Assembly: GCF_015773195.1 (NCBI RefSeq)
Contig: NZ_JADWYK010000007.1
Span: 186,001-250,000, forward strand
Direction of reading: 5' to 3'
DNA length: 64,000 nt
Origin: Hymenobacter guriensis
Lineage (GTDB): Bacteria; Bacteroidota; Bacteroidia; Cytophagales; Hymenobacteraceae
Shown: piece after piece, positions 51,201-59,327 of the stretch
How the letters are laid out: every line of letters starts with the position of its first letter
Numbering within the stretch: position 1 is the first letter of the stretch
Made by a program: the position numbers and the translations under genes
The notes under the pieces: generated by a model
Told to the model about the DNA's origin: nothing
Seen by the model: only the letters and a program-made list of their open reading frames with translations
The model's database searches: none

Positions 51201-51341
51201 GCTCGCTTGGAGCTGGAAAAGAAGCGTCAGGAAACCCAGACCAAAATCCAGGACAAGGCCAAGGACAAGCTTAACGGCATCCTGTTCGGCAAAAAGCCCA
51301 AGCCGACTGAGCCCGCCCCCGCCGATACCACTAAGAAGTAG
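48294..51341 (+). CDS. AsmA-family protein
   Basis: 1015 residues from the ATG at 48294 (MRKFLLGVLIFLVVLVAAVALA), an N-terminal membrane helix followed by a long beta-rich AsmA region (DKIKQALDKQLAQRVAAKVEYNP, DLSLGIDGLRII and many similar repeats). AsmA-like proteins are bridge-like carriers implicated in lipid transport and outer membrane lipid balance. The C-terminal 70 residues are a Lys/Gln/Glu coiled coil ending in Pro/Lys-rich sequence. Nothing adjacent suggests a dedicated partner. Confidence 0.9.
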   Translation: MRKFLLGVLIFLVVLVAAVALAPVLFKDKIKQALDKQLAQRVAAKVEYNPDNVSLSLLRSFPDLSLGIDGLRIIGQDSFSRDTLAFLPSLRVGLDLMSVVRGDEIKIKTIQLNQPDLSLRVLKSGRANWDIFLSDSAAAAKGQDTSQVRVAIKGWEINGGKLRYEDLTIPFAMQLRGIDHTGSGDFEQNVFDMVSQTTAQSFSMQYDGTEYVTDKKLAGDVTLAMDLGKMLFTFKDNKVQLNDFPATFQGAIGLPNATDITYDLTFKALETDFKNILSLVPGAYNEQFKDLNATGKVAFDGYFKGVQNEVKMPGYGVNLQVKNGTFKYPQLPQEARNINVDMQVDNPSGFTNNVKVNVKQFHLDLGKNPIDGNVLIDGLEPMKVDGRVKANVDLAEMMKVYPVQDLLLRGLLAVDATAKGTYSKTQMPVTQAALRLTNGYVKSKQFPAPIENLTMNGTVTNTTGQVNDTRINIPQFRMLLDGEPLEGRVAAQNLDKPVFDADVKGIIDLTKITKIFPLEGMTVTGRLNGNVAAKGNMADVEAGRYQNIVASGTVNAKNVTYKSTDLPQGVKVTQATATFNNANIVLKDMQGFVGSSDIAASGTINNYMGYLFTPGQPLRGNLTVNSKRFNVNEWMVDEVTAKPTATAKTAAPAKAQGVLQIPKFFDLTLNSNVGEVQYDNLKLQDVKGTVVVRDEAARMDGLTFNTLGGAFATNGSYSSKDLQHPKFNFGLNIKNLNFQNAFRAFESVKKFVPLASQVEGIFSTNFNVSGEMGQDMLPVYSSLTGKGVFEVVRAAVGNSGVLNKVGNLTQLNELKKFVVENKDVAAEMLNGNFIVKPFDFTVGQIKTTVGGSSNVNGGLEYVMALDVPTGKVGNALNAKLTQLTGVQDIKGTERVTMGLKIGGSLSNPDVKLTTAGAKTQAKDLAKSLVTSVVQSKVDDAKLKLASKAKVAQDSLQKEALRKQQELTDKARLELEKKRQETQTKIQDKAKDKLNGILFGKKPKPTEPAPADTTKK

Positions 51342-51454
51342 GACAGAATCCTGCACACCAGGAATCATCCGGGCTGCGTTGTTGTCTGCCCGGTACGGAA
51401 GTTGCTACCCGGCTTCTTCCCCTTTCTTCAATTAATTCCCTTTCCCCTTTTACC

Positions 51455-52249
51455 ATGAAATTTCTTCGCTTTTTGCCCTTAGCCCTAGCAAGCTTGGCCT
51501 TTGCAGGCTGTAATGATGACAATGAAACCGACAATGACTCGGCAGCTATTCAAGTGCTCCTCATTGACGCCCCCGGCGACTACAAAGCTGTAAACATCGA
51601 TTTGCAGAAAGTACAGGTAAACGCTACCAACGCTGCTGGTGAGGAAGGCTGGCAGGATCTGGACTCCGAGGCTGGCAAATACAACCTGCTATCGTTGGTA
51701 AATGGCAGCTACGCCTTCATTGCCGGACAGAATTTTCCGGCTGGTCATATCGAGCAGATTAGGTTGGTACTGGGCCCGAACAATACGCTGACGCTGAAAG
51801 ATGGAACCACGGTTGACCTCAAAGTGCCCAGCGGCCAGACTTCCGGCCTGAAAATCAACGTGAACGAGGATTTGAAAGCTGGGGTGACCTACTCGTTTGT
51901 GCTGGACTTTGACGTAGCCAAATCGGTGGTAGCCCGCGGCAACGGTGAGTACAACCTCAAGCCCGTCATCCGGGCCGTACCGTTTGCCTTAGCTGGTTCC
52001 ATCAAAGGCACGGTAACGCCGCTGGCGGCCAAGCCCCAGGTAATGGCTATCCGTACCGACGTAGCCAACGGAGACACCATCAACACGTACACTGATGCCA
52101 ATGGCGGTTTCCAGGTTTTTGGTGCTAAAGCTGGCACATACCGCTTAGAGTTTAAAGCCGCGGCTCCGTACAAGGACACGCAAAAAGAGAATGTTTCGGT
52201 AGTAGCCGATAACGTTACCAGTGTAGGTGTTATCACTCTTACACAGTAA
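51455..52249 (+). CDS. DUF4382 lipoprotein
   Basis: 264 residues. Lipobox LAFAGC (Cys19) then Asn/Asp-rich linker and a DUF4382 domain (IQVLLIDAPGDYKAVNIDLQKVQV onwards, YNLLSLVNGSYAFIAG), followed by a carboxypeptidase-regulatory-like domain at the C-terminus (NGGFQVFGAKAGTYRLEF). Cell-surface or periplasmic; function unknown. Codon use shows more G/C-poor codons (gct, gta) than AsmA next door. Confidence 0.88.
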   Translation: MKFLRFLPLALASLAFAGCNDDNETDNDSAAIQVLLIDAPGDYKAVNIDLQKVQVNATNAAGEEGWQDLDSEAGKYNLLSLVNGSYAFIAGQNFPAGHIEQIRLVLGPNNTLTLKDGTTVDLKVPSGQTSGLKINVNEDLKAGVTYSFVLDFDVAKSVVARGNGEYNLKPVIRAVPFALAGSIKGTVTPLAAKPQVMAIRTDVANGDTINTYTDANGGFQVFGAKAGTYRLEFKAAAPYKDTQKENVSVVADNVTSVGVITLTQ

Positions 52250-52271
52250 TCATAAGCCTTTGTCCTTGCCT

Positions 52272-52312
52272 ACAAAAAAGGCCTTCCGCTGACAGCGGAA
52301 GGCCTTTTTTGT
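52272..52312. terminator. Bidirectional terminator, 19-bp perfect stem
   Basis: acaaaaaaggccttccgct pairs perfectly with agcggaaggccttttttgt, loop gac. Sits between the convergent DUF4382 and thioredoxin-like genes. Confidence 0.88.
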
Positions 52313-52329
52313 TTTTCAAGAAAGTAAGC

Positions 52330-52938
52330 TTAACCCAGCTTTTGCACCAGCGCCAGCAGTTCTGCCTGGGTGGTGCGGGTTTTGTCTTTGGCATACCAGG
52401 CGTGTACCTGCTCGGCGTAGGCTTCGTGCGAGAGTCCCTGGGCTTTCAGGTCCAGAAACAATGCCTGCGCGGGAGCTGGCCGGGGCCCCCACTGGGTTAC
52501 TTCCTCCAGGGTAACAGCATCGAGCATGATGAGCTTGGGAATGGCTCGGCCCCCATTTGTAAGGTAACGGTCCATCAAGTCCAGGTTTTCGTCGCGCAGC
52601 AGGTAGCGAGTGGCTAGCTGGCCCTGGCTGGCCTGGGCCACGGCTTCCAGCGTCGGGACAATCTGCGCTGCATCGCCGCACCAGCCTTCGGTGAGTACCA
52701 GCCACACGTAGGGGCGCGGCAACTCCTGCACGGCTACCAGTAGCTGGGGCAGCACCTGCACGGTCTTATCTATCCGCTCCATGCGCTGCACGTTCAGTCG
52801 GGCGTAGTGCGTGAGGGCCTCCGACTGCTGCGGGCCGGTAGTAAGGCCTTGCGTGAGCAGCTCATCGATAAGCTGGCGGTAGGCCGCGTAGGAGTAGGCA
52901 GTGTGCAGACGCTCGGCCGAAAGAACGGGAAGTGCCAT
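52330..52938 (-). CDS. Thioredoxin-like protein with WCGD motif
   Basis: 202 residues. A thioredoxin-fold core with YVWLVLTEGWCGDAAQIVP, where the second Cys of the usual CxxC is missing (WCGDA), and a cis-Pro-like GRAIPKLIML. This is the thioredoxin-family group common in Bacteroidota; single-Cys forms may bind rather than oxidise substrates. Monocistronic. Confidence 0.85.
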   Translation of the reverse strand: MALPVLSAERLHTAYSYAAYRQLIDELLTQGLTTGPQQSEALTHYARLNVQRMERIDKTVQVLPQLLVAVQELPRPYVWLVLTEGWCGDAAQIVPTLEAVAQASQGQLATRYLLRDENLDLMDRYLTNGGRAIPKLIMLDAVTLEEVTQWGPRPAPAQALFLDLKAQGLSHEAYAEQVHAWYAKDKTRTTQAELLALVQKLG

Positions 52939-52986
52939 AGGGCAGCAGAGAAGAAATAAGACAGAAAGGATAAGGGACTGAGCATG

Positions 52987-53026
52987 AAAAACCCTTCCCG
53001 GCGGCAGATGTTTGCGCCGGGAAGGG
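52987..53026 (-). terminator. Terminator after the DinB gene
   Basis: Stem cccttcccggcg / cgccgggaaggg (52992-53003 with 53015-53026) preceded by an A tract on the plus strand, 17 bases past the DinB stop. Confidence 0.75.
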
Positions 53027-53043
53027 CTTCACGGTGCCAGCGC

Positions 53044-53547
53044 CTACAGGCTGGGCACGTCGGCCGCCGCCGCTTTGGCCGACAGCTCCCGGCAGTACGT
53101 AATAAAATCGGTATTGATGGGCTCCAGGCCGTGCAGGCGCAGGTCGCGGGCTACCTGGGCCCGGTGGTAGTTGGCGTGTACGGGCACGTGGGTGAAAATA
53201 TCCGCTACCTGGCTGGTGTATCCCTCCCCGGCCGAGTTGGTGTACGTAATCAGGCGGCTCAGCTCGGCCTCATCGGCGGCCGCCACGTAGTCGCGGAAGC
53301 GGGCCGAGGTTTGCTCGTGCCAGTGGTGCAGGCCTGCCAGGTCGTGCTCCTGCCACACTTTTACGGGACTGGGCGTAGCGGTGAGGCGGCCCAGCCAGAT
53401 GGCCTGGGCGTTGAGCACGTGGCTGAACAGGCGCAGGCTGCTGGCCGGAAGGGTAGCGCCGGCAGCTACCAGGCTATCAAGGTGGCGGAGCAGGGTTTCG
53501 TTGGCCCACACGTTGTAGGCCCCCAGCTTTTCGTTGGTGTTACTCAT
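53044..53547 (-). CDS. DinB-family protein
   Basis: 167 residues, a four-helix bundle of the DinB/YfiT type. Metal-binding His positions are consistent with HVLNAQAIWLGR, and HVPVHANYHRAQVARDLR. Family members are metal-dependent enzymes (some bacillithiol-S-transferases) whose substrates are mostly unknown. Name from an SOS-induced Bacillus gene does not imply damage response here. Confidence 0.88.
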   Translation of the reverse strand: MSNTNEKLGAYNVWANETLLRHLDSLVAAGATLPASSLRLFSHVLNAQAIWLGRLTATPSPVKVWQEHDLAGLHHWHEQTSARFRDYVAAADEAELSRLITYTNSAGEGYTSQVADIFTHVPVHANYHRAQVARDLRLHGLEPINTDFITYCRELSAKAAAADVPSL

Positions 53548-53650
53548 GGGTAAAAACTAAACAGGGCAAGACAAGTAAACGACGGCGCGAAGGTGCTACA
53601 GCGGCTTAACCGGCCCAGCCACCAAATAGCTTTATCTACATTTTCAAACG

Positions 53651-54121
53651 CTACCGGGGGTCTTCCCACACGAGGCGCTCCTCGGTACGCTTTTTCTCAA
53701 AATCGGGGCACTTGCCGTCGCCCCGGCCCGTGAAGCCGCCATCCGGGCGGCAAAGCACCGTTCCTTTGGCGCTGTAGAGCGTGGAGTACTGGTCGCAGCA
53801 GGGCGCGTTGAAGTAGTACACCAACTGCCCATCAAGGCGGTAGCTCAGGATGCGCGCCTTGGGGTTCTGGGGCTTTTCGGTGGCGCCCAGCTCGGCAATG
53901 CGCTTCTGCAGCCAGGCAGGCCGGGCAGTGGTATCAAACATGGCAACGGTGGAAGAAGCCGGCCGGCTGGTGGTAGGATTTACCGTGGAAGGCGACGAGG
54001 TAGCCTCCGACTGCACTTCCCGGGGGTTGTCGTTGGCGGGCGTACTCACTTCGGGCCGACGGGCACAGGCGCCAGCCAGGAGCAGGGCGGCTAGCGGGGC
54101 AAGGGAAAAAATCAGGCGCAT
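53651..54121 (-). CDS. Cysteine-containing lipoprotein
   Basis: 156 residues. Signal and lipobox LLLAGAC (Cys19), Ser/Thr/Pro linker, then a compact domain with YYFNAPCCDQYSTLYSAKGTVLCRPDGGFTGRGDGKCPDF; the Cys pairs should form disulphides in the periplasm. The last domain resembles DUF6970 (a family unstudied to my knowledge); I give that name cautiously. Monocistronic. Confidence 0.72.
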   Translation of the reverse strand: MRLIFSLAPLAALLLAGACARRPEVSTPANDNPREVQSEATSSPSTVNPTTSRPASSTVAMFDTTARPAWLQKRIAELGATEKPQNPKARILSYRLDGQLVYYFNAPCCDQYSTLYSAKGTVLCRPDGGFTGRGDGKCPDFEKKRTEERLVWEDPR

Positions 54122-54208
54122 AAGGCAGAAAGCAAAGCGGGGCCGCGAAAGTAATGAAGAGCTGGTAACTCTCCGGCTTACGCCAAACCGGAAGCGGGGT
54201 TGGCCGGG

Positions 54209-54607
54209 TTACCGGCCAAGCAGGGCCCACACCCGCGGCGCGAATACCAGCAGGCCCACCGTTAGCGCGGCCAGCGCCATTACCAGCACCGCCCCGGCGG
54301 CTACGTCCTTGGCCCGGCCGGCCAGCGGGTGGTACTCGGGCGAAACCAGGTTTACCACCGCTTCAATAGCCGTATTCATCAGCTCAGCACACCACACGGC
54401 GCCCACGCTCAGGGCCACGGCGGCCCATTCCCCGGGCGTGATTTTGAAATACCAGCCCAGCCCCAATACCACCAGCGTAGCCGCCGCATGCAGCCGCAGG
54501 TGCACCTCGGTGCGCAAAGCCGCTGCCACGCCCCGAAAGGCATAGCCAAAGCTGGCGGCCCGCTGCCGCAGTATGGCCGGAAAGCGGCGGGGTTGGGAAT
54601 CAGCCAC
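54209..54607 (-). CDS. dgkA: DgkA-type diacylglycerol (undecaprenol) kinase
   Basis: 132 residues from a GTG at 54607 (VADSQPRR), which overlaps the GNAT stop by 8 bases; no ATG fits. Three membrane helices and the catalytic AELMNTAIEAVVNLVS motif (Glu, Asn, Glu) plus AKDVAAGAVLV match the DgkA/undecaprenol kinase family. It phosphorylates a membrane lipid (diacylglycerol or undecaprenol) with ATP. Gram-positive-like form is usual in Bacteroidota. Confidence 0.9.
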   Translation of the reverse strand: MADSQPRRFPAILRQRAASFGYAFRGVAAALRTEVHLRLHAAATLVVLGLGWYFKITPGEWAAVALSVGAVWCAELMNTAIEAVVNLVSPEYHPLAGRAKDVAAGAVLVMALAALTVGLLVFAPRVWALLGR

Positions 54608-55196
54608 GAGCGGTATCGAAAGCGCCGAAGACGGTTTGCCGCAGCGCCGCCCACTCCGGCCGGATGATGCTGAAGATAATAGTGTCGCGTCGGATGCCGC
54701 CCTGCGTGGGGCGGTGGCTGCGCAAGGTGCCCTCCTCGGTGGCGCCCATCTGCCGCATGGCGTTCTGCGACTTATAGTTGCGCGCATCCGTTTCCAGCTC
54801 CACCCGCTTGCAGCCCAGCTCATCGAAAGCATAGCGCAATAGCAGGTGCTTGGCGGCCCGGTTGAGGCCCGTGCGTTGGAAATCAGTGCCAATCCAGGTG
54901 TAGCCTATGCTCAGGCGCTGCTCCTCAGGCACCACGTTGTAGTAGCTGGTGCTGCCTGCGGCCCGACCCGTTTGCTTGTCGATGATGATAAACGGGTAGC
55001 GCCGTGCCTGTGCCCGGCCCTGCAGCGCGGCGGCCACGTAGGCTTCCAGCTCCGAGCGGCTGTCGGCGCGGGTGAGCGTGTAGAGCCACAGTTCCGGGTC
55101 GGCGGCTGGTTCCTGCAGCAGGTCAACGTCAGTGCCCACCAATGGACGTAGCAAAGCCCGGTCGTTTTCCAGAATGATGTCAGCGGAGAAATCCAT
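54600..55196 (-). CDS. GNAT-family acetyltransferase (RimJ/RimL-like)
   Basis: 198 residues. GNAT fold: GRAAGSTSYYNVVPEEQRLSIGYTWI, RTGLNRAAKHLLLRYAFDELGCKRVEL, NYKSQNAMRQMGATEEGTLRSH. RimJ/RimL-like members acetylate N-terminal amino groups or small amines; target unknown. Upstream of and overlapping dgkA. Confidence 0.9.
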   Translation of the reverse strand: MDFSADIILENDRALLRPLVGTDVDLLQEPAADPELWLYTLTRADSRSELEAYVAAALQGRAQARRYPFIIIDKQTGRAAGSTSYYNVVPEEQRLSIGYTWIGTDFQRTGLNRAAKHLLLRYAFDELGCKRVELETDARNYKSQNAMRQMGATEEGTLRSHRPTQGGIRRDTIIFSIIRPEWAALRQTVFGAFDTARG

Positions 55197-55240
55197 GCGG
55201 ATAAGGCAGATGAAGTACGCAGCGTAAAGATGCCCGAAAA

Positions 55241-55284
55241 ACCGAAACGCCGCTGCCCCAGAGTGGAGCAGCGGCGTTTCGGCT
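55241..55284 (-). terminator. Terminator after fumC
   Basis: A 16-base arm accgaaacgccgctgc pairs (apart from the outer base) with gcagcggcgtttcggc; A tract at its left supplies U residues on the minus strand. 17 bases past the fumC stop. Confidence 0.8.
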
Positions 55285-55301
55285 TCAGCGGAAAGCAGGC
55301 G

Positions 55302-56708
55302 CTATTTCTTGATTTCGCCTACCATGTCTTCGGGCTTCAGCCACTCGTTGAACTGCTCCTCGGTGAGGTAGCCAAGCTGCAGGGCGGTTTCCTTCAGCGT
55401 AGAGCCGTTTTTGTGGGCCGTCTGAGCAATTTCGGCGGCTTTGTAGTAGCCAATGTGGGGGTTGAGGGCCGTCACCAGCATCAGCGACGAATCCACGTGC
55501 TTTTTGATGTTGGCTTCCAGCGGCTCGATGCCTACGGCGCACTTGTCGTTGAAGCTCACGCACACGTCGCCAATGAGGCGGGCTGAGTGTAGGAAGTTGT
55601 AGATCATGACGGGCTTGAACACGTTCAGCTCGAAGTGGCCGTTCATGCCGCCGATGTTGATGGCTACGTCGTTGCCCATCACCTGCGCCGCTACCATCGT
55701 CATGGCCTCGCACTGAGTGGGGTTCACCTTGCCGGGCATGATGCTGGAGCCCGGCTCGTTATCGGGAATGTGCAGCTCCCCGATGCCGGCGCGCGGACCC
55801 GAAGCCAGCAGGCGGATGTCGTTGCCTATTTTCATCAGCGAAGCGGCCACGGTTTTCAGAGCGCCATGGGCTTCCACAATGGCGTCGTGGGCGGCCAGGG
55901 CCTCAAACTTGTTCTCGGCCGTAATGAAGGGCAGACCCGTCAGCTCGGCAATGTGCTTGGCTACGTTTTCGGAGTAGCCGGGAGGGGTATTGATGCCCGT
56001 ACCTACGGCAGTACCACCTAAAGCCAGCTCGCTCAGGTGAGCCAGCGTATTCTTGATGGCACGCAGGCCGTGGTCGAGCTGCGACACGTAGCCCGAAAAC
56101 TCCTGTCCTACCGTTAGCGGGGTGGCATCCATCAAGTGGGTGCGGCCGATTTTAACGATGTGCATGAACTGCTCCGACTTGCTTTTGAGCGTGTCGCGCA
56201 GCTTCTCGATGCCAGGAATGGTGGTTTCCACCAGAATCTTGTAGGCCGCAATGTGCATGGCCGTCGGGAACGTGTCGTTGGAGCTCTGGCTCTTGTTCAC
56301 GTCGTCGTTGGGGGCCAGCACTTTTTTCTCGTCGGAGAGGAGGCCGCCCTGCAGCACGTGGCCGCGGTAGGCTACCACCTCGTTCACGTTCATGTTGCTT
56401 TGCGTGCCCGAGCCGGTCTGCCACACCACCAGCGGAAACTCCTTATCGAGTTTGCCCTCCAGGATTTCGTCGCACACGCGGCCAATCAGCTCGGCCTTGT
56501 CGGCGGGCAGCACGCCGGCGTCGCGGTTGGTAAGGGCAGCAGCTTTCTTGAGGTAGGCGAAGGCGCGGATGATTTCCTTGGGCATCCGGTTGATGTCCTG
56601 GGCAATCTGGAAGTTGTCGATGCTGCGCTGGGTCTGGGCGCCGTAGTAGGCGTCGGCCGGCACCTGCACGGTGCCCATGGTGTCTTTCTCGGTGCGGAAC
56701 TGCGTCAT
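55302..56708 (-). CDS. fumC: Fumarate hydratase, class II
   Basis: Reversible hydration of fumarate to malate in the TCA cycle. 468 residues from the ATG at 56708 ([12 protein letters not shown]). The family loop [16 protein letters not shown] is intact, with [14 protein letters not shown] and the [17 protein letters not shown] block. Tetrameric, metal-free. Monocistronic, with a TACTTTTG element 65 bases upstream. Confidence 0.96.
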   Translation of the reverse strand: MTQFRTEKDTMGTVQVPADAYYGAQTQRSIDNFQIAQDINRMPKEIIRAFAYLKKAAALTNRDAGVLPADKAELIGRVCDEILEGKLDKEFPLVVWQTGSGTQSNMNVNEVVAYRGHVLQGGLLSDEKKVLAPNDDVNKSQSSNDTFPTAMHIAAYKILVETTIPGIEKLRDTLKSKSEQFMHIVKIGRTHLMDATPLTVGQEFSGYVSQLDHGLRAIKNTLAHLSELALGGTAVGTGINTPPGYSENVAKHIAELTGLPFITAENKFEALAAHDAIVEAHGALKTVAASLMKIGNDIRLLASGPRAGIGELHIPDNEPGSSIMPGKVNPTQCEAMTMVAAQVMGNDVAINIGGMNGHFELNVFKPVMIYNFLHSARLIGDVCVSFNDKCAVGIEPLEANIKKHVDSSLMLVTALNPHIGYYKAAEIAQTAHKNGSTLKETALQLGYLTEEQFNEWLKPEDMVGEIKK

Positions 56709-56772
56709 GCTTCTGAACGTGGGATGAGAAGAGGAAGGAACGGCTAAACGTGCCCCAGCTGGGGCGGCGAGG

Positions 56773-56780
56773 CAAAAGTA
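56773..56780 (-). promoter_or_regulatory. Candidate -7 element for fumC
   Basis: TACTTTTG on the minus strand, 65 bases before the fumC ATG. Confidence 0.4.
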
Positions 56781-56907
56781 CGCAACCCTGCCCCGCCCGC
56801 TACCGAAATCCCCAAATTCTGCGGGTGTCGCCCGTGGCTGCGGCCGGCGGGGCTGCGTATAGCCCAACTAAACGTTGAATTTCTCACCTGCACCTTCTGC
56901 CCATATC

Positions 56908-57150
56908 ATGAAAAAGACCTTCGAAGACGAGTCCGACGCCTTATCTACCTCTTCGGCTACTCCCACCACGGACCAGAGCGCCGGCGCTACTGCACCTTCC
57001 TCCGAAAACACAGCCCCCGTGCCCACCGCTGGCAACGGCGCCCCCGACTATAGCCAGGTAAAGCTGAAAACCGACTCGGAGCTGCCTGCTCCCGACGGAC
57101 CCGGCGGAAGCGCCACTGCCCCCGAAAGCGGCGGCGGCTACAGCGGCTAG
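56908..57150 (+). CDS. Small low-complexity hypothetical protein
   Basis: 80 residues from the ATG at 56908 (MKKTFEDESDALSTS). Ser/Thr/Pro/Gly/Ala-rich with no hydrophobic core, so probably disordered. A Bacteroidota gene of this kind is often a conserved orphan. Ends two bases before the long palindrome. It could also be non-coding in origin, but the codon pattern and start context favour a gene. Confidence 0.55.
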   Translation: MKKTFEDESDALSTSSATPTTDQSAGATAPSSENTAPVPTAGNGAPDYSQVKLKTDSELPAPDGPGGSATAPESGGGYSG

Positions 57151-57157
57151 CAATACC

Positions 57158-57225
57158 AACCACTCATGCAAAAGGGCCACCGCAATTACCCAGGTAATTG
57201 CGGTGGCCCTTTTGCATGAGTGGTT
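57158..57225. terminator. Terminator with a 32-bp perfect stem
   Basis: The arms 57158-57189 and 57194-57225 are perfectly complementary around the loop ccag. It lies between two convergent genes, 11 bases from the stop at 57237. Confidence 0.85.
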
Positions 57226-57236
57226 ACATCAAGAAG

Positions 57237-58523
57237 TTACTCCAGTGGGTTGAAGGTAACGGAAACCCGCATAACCGTTGGTACGCGCTTCCCACGTACA
57301 ATGGCTGGGTACCATGCTGGGCCCTCTTTAAGCAGGCGGATAGCTTCTGCGTCGCACTCTTCCGACACGGGGCTCACCACTTTAATATCCTGCAGCGAGC
57401 CGTCGGCGGCTACCACGAAGCGCAGCTTCACCACGCCTTCCACACCTTTAGCTCGGTCGGCCTCGGGAAATTTCAGCTCCTTTTTAAGGTAGCGCCGGAA
57501 TGCCGCGTGGCCACCCAACGGCACTGAGGCCAAATCTGGAGAAGGCGGCATCTGCATGGCAGTACGGCCCCCGGCTACCGGTGCTGCCGCAGCTGGAACC
57601 GATGGAAGCTTGCCGGCTTTATTAGTAGCGGTAGCAGCCGTAGCCACTTCTGTGGGTTTGGCAGTGCTGCCAGCCATAGCCACAGCGGGTAGCTTAACTC
57701 CTTCTACTCGCGGGGCTGATAGTGCTATTGCCCGCAAGGCACTACTGGGGCGGGGCTCCATAGCCGCTACCACCACGGAATAGGCTTCAGCAGCCGGGGA
57801 AGCAGCATCGGAGGTAAGGGTACTGGTTGATGTAGTGGTAGTAGCAGAGGCAAGTTGGTTGGTGAATACTGCGTTGGCAGAAATTACTTTTGCTGGTTGC
57901 CTGGTGGTAGCTGAACCTGCCAGCGCTGAGCCGACGTGCCTCACGCGGGGCGGTACTATACGGCTCTGGTAAGCCACCTGCGGCTGTGGAGATACTGCTG
58001 TCAGGCCAGCTTCTGGAGTTGCATTTGCTCTCGGAGCCGCTGCCACTAATGGCGCAACCGGGGCTGCAGGGTTAGCGAAAGGAGCCAGCTGCTCTGCTGC
58101 CGGGGTACCCACTTGCGGAGCCAGTATGGGTACTTCGGCCGCGGTGTTGGCTACCGGAGTACGGCGAGCCATAAAAGGCCGGGAGTTCAGCCAGAAGACA
58201 CTGGCGGCCACTACCAGCAGCAGCAGCGTAGCTGCTACCCCGGTCCAGGCCGCGTAGCGGTGCGAGTGCCGGGCGGCATCTACTGCCAGGCGCGTGTGTA
58301 AGCGGCTGCGCACGGAGGCCAGACCCCGCTCCGTGGTGGCGTAATCGGTGACGGACAAACCTTCCAGCACTTCGGCGCAGCGGGCACAGTCGCTGGTGTG
58401 GGCCTCCACATGATACTGCTGGGCAGGCACCAGCGTACCGGCCGCGTACTGGCGCAACAGCTCCGCCGACACGTGCTGGTCGGGGGCGGGCGGGGGCACA
58501 AGCGTGAGGTTACGAGGCGGCAT
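57237..58523 (-). CDS. Anti-sigma factor fused to a TonB C-terminal domain
   Basis: 428 residues from the ATG at 58523. The N-terminal zinc-finger-like anti-sigma motif has HVEAHTSDCARC (His-x3-x... Cys-x2-Cys), then one membrane helix (AAWTGVAATLLLLVVAASVFWL, near residue 100), a long Ala/Pro/Thr periplasmic linker, and a TonB C-terminal domain at the end (FRRYLKKELKFPEADRAKGV, GVVKLRFVVAADGSLQDIKVVSP, AWYPAIVRGKRVPTVMRVSVTF). It could sense a TonB-dependent receptor and release its sigma factor, or supply TonB. Overlaps the sigma gene. Confidence 0.85.
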   Translation of the reverse strand: MPPRNLTLVPPPAPDQHVSAELLRQYAAGTLVPAQQYHVEAHTSDCARCAEVLEGLSVTDYATTERGLASVRSRLHTRLAVDAARHSHRYAAWTGVAATLLLLVVAASVFWLNSRPFMARRTPVANTAAEVPILAPQVGTPAAEQLAPFANPAAPVAPLVAAAPRANATPEAGLTAVSPQPQVAYQSRIVPPRVRHVGSALAGSATTRQPAKVISANAVFTNQLASATTTTSTSTLTSDAASPAAEAYSVVVAAMEPRPSSALRAIALSAPRVEGVKLPAVAMAGSTAKPTEVATAATATNKAGKLPSVPAAAAPVAGGRTAMQMPPSPDLASVPLGGHAAFRRYLKKELKFPEADRAKGVEGVVKLRFVVAADGSLQDIKVVSPVSEECDAEAIRLLKEGPAWYPAIVRGKRVPTVMRVSVTFNPLE

Positions 58524-59136
58524 CGGTAGGATAAGATTCAAGCATGCGTTTAAGGTTGCGTTTGCCGTTTTGCAGGTAGCTTTTCACCAGACTAAGATCA
58601 TAACCGGTGGCGTCGGCAATGTCGCGGTAGCACTTCTGTTGTAAATAAAACAGCTCCAGGCACTGGCGCTGCCCGTCCGGCAGCTCGGTAAGGGCGTGCT
58701 CCAGGTAGCGGAGGCGGGCTTCGGTTGAGGCAGCTTCTTCGGGGTCATCAGCAGGTAGATGCCGGCCGGCTGCCGATTCCATATCCGTAGCATCAGGAAA
58801 ATGCAAGATAAGCGGGCCTCCACCCTCGGGGCTGGTGCGCTGCCGGGCCCGCAGCACCATCAGGCAGTAGTTGCGGGCGGTGGTGTGCAGCCAGGCCGTG
58901 AAGTTGTCTACCTCGTGGCGGCGAAGCTTTTCTACCAGTTGCTCGAAGAGCTGCATCACGGCGTCCTGAGCGTCTTCGTCGGGGCGCAGGTAGCGGCGGC
59001 AGATGGCAAATACGGCCGTTAGGTGCCGGTCGTAGAGCATGCCCACGTCCTGCACGTCGCCGTGCTGGCGGTAGCGCAGCAGCAGTTCCTCATCGGAAAG
59101 CTCAGTGGGCGACTTAGAACGGCGGCGAAAAAACAT
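58510..59136 (-). CDS. ECF-type RNA polymerase sigma factor
   Basis: 208 residues from the ATG at 59136 (MFFRRRSKSPTEL). Region 2: MLYDRHLTAVFAICRRYLRPDEDAQD. Region 4: LTELPDGQRQCLELFYLQQKCYRDIADATGYDLSLVKSYLQNGKRNLKRML. The stop overlaps the start of the fused anti-sigma gene, so it is a sigma/anti-sigma pair. It lies divergent from the VWA gene (191 bases), the likely target or a co-regulated gene. Confidence 0.92.
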   Translation of the reverse strand: MFFRRRSKSPTELSDEELLLRYRQHGDVQDVGMLYDRHLTAVFAICRRYLRPDEDAQDAVMQLFEQLVEKLRRHEVDNFTAWLHTTARNYCLMVLRARQRTSPEGGGPLILHFPDATDMESAAGRHLPADDPEEAASTEARLRYLEHALTELPDGQRQCLELFYLQQKCYRDIADATGYDLSLVKSYLQNGKRNLKRMLESYPTDAAS

Positions 59137-59327
59137 AGACACGAGGGCCAGGCAGAATCTTTCCGAAGCTACGGTTTTTACGGGAGCAAAAAAGAGCATT
59201 TACTTAAAAATCAGCAGGCCGCCTCTGGCGTAGGGCTTTTCACAGCCGGGAAATTTTGCGCCATCCGTGTGCAATTCGACTAAGTACTGCATCAAAAGCA
59301 TATCCATTCACTTTAACTCGTGTTTGT

